DNA of 64,000 nucleotides from NCBI RefSeq assembly GCF_000204055.1, contig NW_006768853.1, positions 203,251-267,250 of the forward strand, given 5' to 3'. The notes under the pieces are model-generated. The model was not told the origin of the DNA and searched no databases. It saw only the letters and a program-made list of their open reading frames with translations. Made by a program: the position numbers and the translations under genes. The DNA is from Melampsora larici-populina 98AG31. Taxonomy: Eukaryota; Basidiomycota; Pucciniomycetes; Pucciniales; Melampsoraceae. This document shows positions 58,725 to 64,000 of this stretch, in pieces; the first letter of the stretch is position 1, and each line of letters starts with the position of its first letter.

Positions 58725-60095
58725 TTATTCACTGCCACACTTCTTCTTGCAGAAGTGGCAAAGGCCCATCGAATCAAGGTAAGAGTTTATCTTCCAAAGT
58801 AAAGCTTCGCTGATCGGGCGAGCGCTAGATGTTGTGGTAGCATTGTTATGCGTGGTTGTAGTGGTCATTGGACGGAATGCCGAAGTTGTTGACGGTGGTA
58901 ATCGTCGTGTGATGATTTTCTTGATCACTAAGTCGTCGTACAATACGTCACAACGTTCCTCGAATTGAATGAAATCGAATCCTTCGCGTTTCAATGAACC
59001 CTCCAGTCGAAGTGATGACTTCAGCTCTGGAAGCATGCCTAATACCATGTGAGAAGCCAGAGTAAAGTCATCGATATCAACTTGGTCGTGATTCATAAGA
59101 GATTGAATCGACCGAGCCCGTGTACAATAAAATTTAAACTCTTTGTTGCTTGTCATGCGCAGTGTGAGTATCTTTTCACGTAATTTATCGTTCCAGTCCG
59201 ACGGTAAAGCTGCCCGGAACAGTTTTTCTTTAAATTCAGCCCACGAGTAGTTCTTGAAGTTGTCGACGTTATGAGCCCAGAATGACTGGAGATTGGTCTC
59301 CAGTAAGTATGACCCTGTGAGGATGATACGATCCGCATCTTTCTCTACGTTCTTAACAAGAAAAAAGATTTTTAAAGAAGTAAACCATTTTAAAAACGCC
59401 TCCGTGTCCCTATAAGGTCCTTTGAACTGGGGTCCGTCAGAAGATTTGAACCTGGTGAGGTCCAATCCACGATTCTCAGGTTCTCCTGGAGCAGTTGAGC
59501 GTTCACGTGAAGAAGGGTCTAGTTGTAAGCTCAACAGTCGTTCTTCGAGTCTTGCAAGGCGACTCTCGGCTTCACAGGCCGCCGCTAATCGATCTTCTTC
59601 CAGCTTGGCCTGTCGTTCAGCTGCCTCACTCGCCGCTTGAATACTCGCGGTTTGAGCCATTAGCATAGCTCGCAACAGGTCGTTGGTAGATGAGGTCGGT
59701 GGTGTTTCATCCATCGTCTCAACCATGTGGAGGGGAGATGGGGAATTGGGTGTTCTGCTATTATGATCTAGTCGAAGATGGTCTTCTTCGCGTTGGATTT
59801 GTTGAATGGGAGATCTCGAAGGTAATGAGGAAAACGGGAAGGAACCCGGTAAAGAAGAAGACGTTTGGGGAGGGCTTTGTGTCCCTGGAACGTAAGGTCT
59901 TTCTGTCGCTGGGATTGGTCGAGGTGGTATACTCGCGAAGAGAACCTTATCTGAGGTGTATCGACCGGCTTCTTCAATAGTGCGTTGTTGAAAGTGTGGA
60001 GAAGATGTATGAGATTGTCGGATGATCTTTTCAGGGTCGTTGGTTTGTGATAGAAGGTCACCAGGGGCGCTGCGGGTTGAACGCGGTGGTGTCAT
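58725..60095 (-). pseudogene. Gag segment of the Ty3/gypsy element
   Basis: Starts at the ATG at 60095. A Ser/Pro-rich N-terminal part and a coiled-coil-like stretch (QTASIQAASEAAERQAKLEE) precede the capsid-type domain at about 58930-59450 (AFLKWFTSLKIFFLV, FWAHNVDNFKNYSWAEFKEK). Near the end LCHFCKKKCGSE looks like the start of a cysteine knuckle, cut by the TAA at 58725. Confidence 0.85.
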
Positions 60096-60269
60096 AAACA
60101 AATCAACGAGGAATGATTAAAATAGATCTTTAAGTTGAATCTTGCAGATCCGAATTGATATTCAAGAATGAATTCTTCTGAAGTGGTCGGAAGTTTAAGA
60201 ACAAAGTTCTTCTGAAGTGGTTAACCGTGAAAAAGTCTTCGTTTCGATGTAGGTTTGAGAAAAAAAAAG

Positions 60270-60568
60270 TGTAAAGGACACGTGGTCCTCACTTGAAATA
60301 CTAATCTCGAGGAGGGAAAGAGGTGCTGACGCCACGTAGTGGACTTGAAAGTTTCTAGAACCAAACTATATTTATTTTTATTACTAGAAACCTGACTCCA
60401 AAGGATGATGAATATGAGATCAGTCTCAATTCCCTGAGGAGCCAGTACAATAATGAGCTCAAAGTGAAAAAGGTAAGAGAGCACGTTAAGTCTTAGCTAA
60501 GTGGTTAACTACGTATTAGAATATGTTTATAACAGTATTGTGCTTGTAGTGATGTAAGCATCATTACA
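60270..60568 (-). repeat. 5' LTR of the Ty3/gypsy element
   Basis: 299 bases starting TGTAA and ending TTACA. On the minus strand the sequence directly inside it (60269 downward) is CTTTTTTTTCTCAAACCT, with no TGG, so a standard tRNA primer-binding site is not seen. Confidence 0.92.
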
Positions 60569-60760
60569 CCAAACCTCACCACCCCTCACCACCCATTCCT
60601 TCGATGCACCCACCTACCAAGCCTAACTTCTTTAATTCACCCACCTACCAAACCTCACCACCCATGCTTCGATGCACCCACCTACCAAGCCTAACTCCTT
60701 TGAATCACCCACCTACCAAACCTCACCACCCATTCTTTCGATGCACCCATCCCTTTGATT
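60569..60760. repeat. Continuation of the CCTACC-type minisatellite
   Basis: Alternating units with CACCCACCTACCAAACCTCA and CACCCACCTACCAAGCCTAA, as at 54060-54359. The first bases (CCAAACCTCACCACCCCTCA) continue the sequence interrupted by the LTR element. Confidence 0.8.
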
Positions 60761-61419
60761 CACTCTAGATCCCCCAAAATTTGGCCACCCCAACCACAAT
60801 TTGGACATAGTAAGTTCTGTGTGTCACCCAACCTGTATTTAATATTTACGGAATGCGAGATGTGTCAAGGTGACAATGCAAAAATCAAAAAACAAAAATC
60901 ACAATTCCCGGGTGCGAAAATCAAAAATCAAAGACAAAACTACAGAAAATACTCAAATACAGGGCAAAAACCCCTGTACTGGAGTAAAAGTCATGGCAGA
61001 AACCCCTTTCAGACCAGGTTACGGCCCAAATTTCAGTAGATTTACAACTTGAAACTCAACATTTGTCACCCCATTGTCGCATTGACACAAAAAGTACCAG
61101 GAAAGCCACAAAAGAGGAAATCAAAATTCAAAAAACAAAAAAACAAAAGTTGAAAATCAAGAAAAAAATGTCGATAATCAAAAAACGACAATTAACAAAC
61201 CATAAACAAGGACCCCAAAGATGAAAACTTCACATTAGATGATGGAAAGTGTACAAACCACCTCTCGACCTCTCTACCTCTCAACCAATCACACAACCCA
61301 CACACCATCACCAATCATCTTAGTCATTCTTCCAACTTTTGTCATAGTCACCACCCATCCACTTGTTCAACAAAACCTACACTACACTGAACTTCTTTGA
61401 TCGTCTCCACTCTTCTTCA
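60761..61419. other. Intergenic, AAATCAAAAA-rich
   Basis: No supported gene. CAAAAATCA-like words recur at 60875-60960 and 61120-61200. Confidence 0.35.
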
Positions 61420-61990
61420 TCCTTATTTGATTGTCTTCACTCTTCTTCATCCTTCTTTGACCGTCTTCACCCTTCTTCAATCTTCTTGGATTGGCTTCAA
61501 TCCTCTGTAATCTTCCTTAGTATTCTTCAATCGGCTTCAATCTTATGTAATCTTCTTTGATCGTCTTCACTCTTCTTCATCCTTCTTTGATCGGCTTCAA
61601 TCTTCTTGAGTATTCTTCGATCGGCTTCAATCTTCTTGAGTATTCTTCGATCGGCTTCAATCTTCTTGAGTATTCTTCAATCGGCTTCAATCTTCTTGAG
61701 TATTCTTCGATCAGCTTCAATCTTCTTCTTTAGTATTCTTCAATTGGCTTCAATTGGCTCCAATCTTCTTCATCCTTCTTTGATCGGCTTCAATCTTCTT
61801 GAGTATTCTTCGATCGGCTTCAATCTTCTTGAGTATTCTTCAATCGGCTTCAATCTTCTTGAGTATTCTTCGATCAGCTTCAATCTTCTTCTTTAGTATT
61901 CTTCAATTGGCTTCAATTGGCTCCAATCTTCTTCAATCTTCTTTGATTGCCTTCCATCTTATTTGATCAGCTTCAATCTTCTTTGTTTTT
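61420..61990. repeat. 30-bp minisatellite with higher-order duplication
   Basis: Units like GATCGGCTTCAATCTTCTTG plus AGTATTCTTC repeat many times, with diverged flanking copies from 61420. A block of about 160 bases (61588-61752) recurs at about 61782-61945, a second-level duplication of about 195 bases. The 30-bp period keeps one frame open on the plus strand, but the peptide is a plain repeat and probably not a gene. Confidence 0.85.
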
Positions 61991-62018
61991 TTTTCTCAGA
62001 GCTTTGTCTTTCAACATC

Positions 62019-62425
62019 ATGAACCGTCCCAATTGTCCCTTGTGTCAAAATACTCTCCGTCAAGGCAGACAGCAAATATGTGAACCATGCCTTGAAAACA
62101 TCAATGCGGACCAAAACAAAATAGTTCCTCAATCTTCTCAACCCCGTCAGGCCCAACCCAATCTTCCCAACCCCGCCCTGCCAACCTTAAGGTCATCAAT
62201 GCCAAAGCAGTGCTACAACAGAATGTGCTTATATCCTGGAAGAAGTACTTGACATTACACAATACCGCAAGTATACCAGCAATCACAACTTTGAACTCTG
62301 TGATTCTGATATTCCTTTGGTCAATGAGGTGATGCAAGGTCTCAGTCATTGGTCTCATAAACACTATGACGGAAGAATAAAGGTTGCGGATCTTCAGGGG
62401 GTGGGTTTGGTATTGACAGTCACAG
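62019..62425 (+). pseudogene. Alpha-kinase gene fragment with zinc-ribbon-like N-terminus
   Basis: The ATG at 62019 starts MNRPNCPLCQNTL, then QICEPCLENI, giving two CxxC pairs 13 residues apart, like a zinc ribbon. From about 62210, in another frame, comes ECAYILEEVLDITQYRKY and then SHWSHKHYDGRIKVADLQGV, followed by GLVLT. The latter resembles the late part of atypical alpha-kinases (SHxTYxxSxGxLxxxDLQGVG, then LTDPQI). The two parts are out of frame and I see no fitting intron, the N-lobe with the ATP site is absent, and the reading decays after LT. I read it as a fragment of an alpha-kinase gene. Evidence is motif resemblance only. A lysine-rich frame on the other strand at 62595-62101 overlaps it and could be the real coding strand instead. 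Confidence 0.38.
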
Positions 62426-62793
62426 TCCTCTGGCAAGCCAAACCGGCCTTTGATTTTTGCTTTGATTCTTTGACTGACATGTTCTCTTCCAACATCCTGG
62501 ACTGGATCCCGTTGGGCATTGTGTTGTTGAGCCTTCTTCCGCTTTTGGTACTTGACCAACTTTTGCTTGCAGAGGTCTGATACTGGTTTTGGCATCTACG
62601 GAAAAAAACATTGTTTTGATTAGTGGTATGTTCAACACTTCAAGATTTTGGAATTTGTGTGGGGATGCCGTGAAATAATGATCAAAGTGAATAAACATTG
62701 AGTGATTGAATATTTGATGGATTGAATGTTTGATTTGGGAAATGAATCAATGTGAGATTTTATGAATGATTGATTGATTGAATGAGTATTGAG
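62426..62793. other. Intergenic, with TTGATTGA-type simple repeat
   Basis: Around 62700-62790 the sequence is made of GATTGAATG and ATTGATTG words. No supported gene. Confidence 0.35.
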
Positions 62794-63175
62794 TAATTTC
62801 TTGAGGATTGAAATCAGGAAGCACCGAGATACATTTAGCAAAGGGTTAGGCTGGTATTTGGGGGTCCCCTCGGTCACTTGCCCTGCCCTTCACAAGACAT
62901 AAGCATCTCTGCATGTATCTCAAGTACTTCCGTCTTCCATGAGTCAATGTGAATAACCTTGAGCTGTAAATCTTTGGATATAAGTGAATTTGCATATGTG
63001 AATAATTGTTTGAAGGAATGATTGATAAAGTAATGTCTTGAGGAGTTAAATCAGGAAGCACTGAGTTACATTTAGCAAAGGGTTAGGCTGGTAGTTGGGG
63101 GTCCCCTCGGTCACTTGCCCTGCCCTTCACAAGACATAAACATCTCTGCATGTATCTCAAGTACTTCCGTCTTCA
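62794..63175. repeat. Direct repeat of about 140 bp
   Basis: CATTTAGCAAAGGGTTAGGC and flanking sequence, including GGGGGTCCCCTCGGTCACTT and CATCTCTGCATGTATCTCAA, occurs at about 62800-62938 and 63037-63175 (offset 237) with few differences. No coding content was recognised. Confidence 0.85.
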
Positions 63176-64000
63176 ATGATTGTTGGTGAGTAAATCATGA
63201 GTGGTAAATGTTTTGAATTATATGAGTCTTCTTTTGCGATGAATTGAACAGATGTTTGAGAAATATTGATTGATTTATTAATCTACATTCAATTATTATC
63301 GGCTTCTTGTGGATTCTTCAAGGTTCTATTTCTTCTTGAGGATATAATATTTGTTCTTATATGTTCTGTCTTCATCATGTTGAAGTGTAAGGAAGTAATG
63401 GGAAGACAAAGGAAGGAGCAAGATTACCTTGGTTGATTCAACAAATTGAAGGAAGCGGACAGTATGGTTTTCAGTAATAAGATCAGCAGAATCAGAGAAC
63501 AAAGGACTGGTTAAATGCTTGCACTCGAATGGTGGCTGAGTTGTGGTCAGCCATCACACTGTGTATACACATGTAGCCTTACACATTACAGTTGATATGT
63601 CTACATATCTAACATGTAAACATATGGTTCACACAAAAGTTGCCCCACCAAAAGATTCATCACTCTTTGAAGGGAAAATCCCCAATTGGTTTTATAGCTT
63701 CTGTGATCAATCTTTCAATAATTTTATTTGTGAAGAAAAAAATTAGATTTGTAATACTGAAGTTCTATAGTCTCCAGCCGTACCGTTGAGTTTTTTGGCA
63801 AAAAATATCAAGTCACATCAGGATAAGAAAGTTTGGTCAGTGAGAATTTTTCAAATAGAGATAACTGTCATATAGGTTTAACACTCAAACTGTGGTCGTA
63901 TAAAACAAGTGACTTACCTTTTATAGAATCATGTATATTGTCAAGTGCACTGTACAAAACAACCAAGTCAGTCTTATGATAAACCGTAATAGACAAGGGG
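63176..64000. other. Window end, no supported gene
   Basis: AT-rich sequence without recognisable coding, RNA or repeat features. Confidence 0.35.

Larger units (their letters stand above)
55128..60095 (-). pseudogene. Gag-pol polyprotein of the Ty3/gypsy element, interrupted by three stops
   Basis: From the ATG at 60095 to the stop at 55128 everything lies in one minus-strand frame, about 1656 codons, broken only by TAA at 58725-58727 (in the gag zinc-knuckle region), 58497-58499 (linker before protease) and 57345-57347 (in reverse transcriptase, where the conserved WGLYEW block carries the stop in place of Y). There is no frameshift. The element therefore appears to have had a single gag-pol frame. 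Three nonsense codons of the same type in a young copy suggest movement in trans, readthrough, or base-specific mutation. The three parts are listed separately. Confidence 0.9.
54360..60568 (-). mobile_element. Ty3/gypsy LTR retrotransposon (minus strand)
   Basis: The left LTR (54360-54767) and right LTR (60270-60568) start TGTAA and end TTACA and are flanked by the 5-base duplication CCAAA (54355-54359 and 60569-60573). Coding is on the minus strand, so the right LTR is the 5' one. Gag, protease, reverse transcriptase, RNase H and integrase follow in that order; integrase after RNase H defines Ty3/gypsy. A polypurine tract abuts the 3' LTR. The gag-pol frame has three TAA codons. The LTRs differ by two substitutions plus a 109-bp insertion in the left copy, so the insertion is young. 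Confidence 0.95.

Noticed and set aside
61606..61896. Open frame of 96 codons with a ten-residue repeat (SILRSASIFL).
   Set aside because: It is the automatic result of a 30-bp tandem repeat without stop codons; there is no start context or splice support.
62101..62595. Minus-strand 164-codon frame starting MPKPVSDLCKQKL, lysine-rich.
   Set aside because: No recognised family; it overlaps the alpha-kinase-like fragment on the other strand. Kept only as an alternative to that call.
1..64000. CRISPR arrays, operons, ribosome-binding sites, rRNA genes.
   Set aside because: The window is eukaryotic nuclear DNA; the repeats are minisatellites, MITEs and LTRs, and no spacer-repeat structure or rRNA sequence was seen.

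Overview
The window is nuclear DNA of a filamentous basidiomycete. Genes are split by many short GT-AG introns, intergenic DNA is AT-rich, and the mobile elements are hAT, Mutator-like and Ty3/gypsy types. The gene content (LYS2-type aminoadipate reductase, a family of GPI-type chitin deacetylases, an OPT transporter, a CSC1-type channel) fits a rust fungus (Pucciniales, for example a Melampsora- or Puccinia-like species). That taxonomic call is an inference from protein flavour and repeat content, not from a marker gene.

Layout. 0-24 kb is a gene region: an oligopeptide (OPT) transporter (333-4439, +), an unknown 234-aa protein (5704-6780, +), a weak hypothetical or broken gene (7785-8571, -), a CSC1/TMEM63-type stress-gated channel with a polyglutamine tail (9945-14182, +), a low-complexity many-exon gene with a tandemly duplicated exon unit (15393-18044, +), a type II membrane protein that looks like a FUT8/NodZ-fold glycosyltransferase (19181-20753, +), and an unknown multi-pass membrane protein (21850-23954, +). 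24-27 kb shows no gene. 27206-31721 (+) is a complete LYS2-type alpha-aminoadipate reductase (adenylation, carrier and reductase domains) of the fungal lysine pathway.

33-47.5 kb holds three chitin deacetylase paralogues (one +, two -). Exon lengths were computed for two of them and are equal except for the last exon; the third matches where checked. The two minus-strand copies share a perfectly identical 205-bp tract across the start of the gene, which suggests recent gene conversion. The elements among and beside these genes are a foldback Mutator-like MITE (39948-40965), an apparently intact hAT transposon with 8-bp target duplication (41819-45125, containing a 100-N assembly gap) and a second, one-base-frameshifted hAT of the same family (47940-51186).

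51-64 kb is repeat territory: duplicated segments, a second Mutator-like MITE with a perfect 9-bp target duplication (52288-52866), a two-part minisatellite cut by a Ty3/gypsy LTR retrotransposon (54360-60568, minus strand, 5-bp target duplication CCAAA). The retrotransposon's gag-pol is one frame broken by three TAA codons although its LTRs differ by only two substitutions plus one 109-bp insertion. Beyond it lie a 30-bp minisatellite, a probable alpha-kinase gene fragment with a zinc-ribbon-like start, and a 140-bp direct repeat.

I found no cluster that amounts to a clearly new multi-gene system. The most original signals are the MITE family whose two ends each carry a small hairpin, the chitin deacetylase cluster with its conversion tract, and the young but stop-ridden LTR element. 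All exon boundaries were read by eye from splice motifs and frame continuity.
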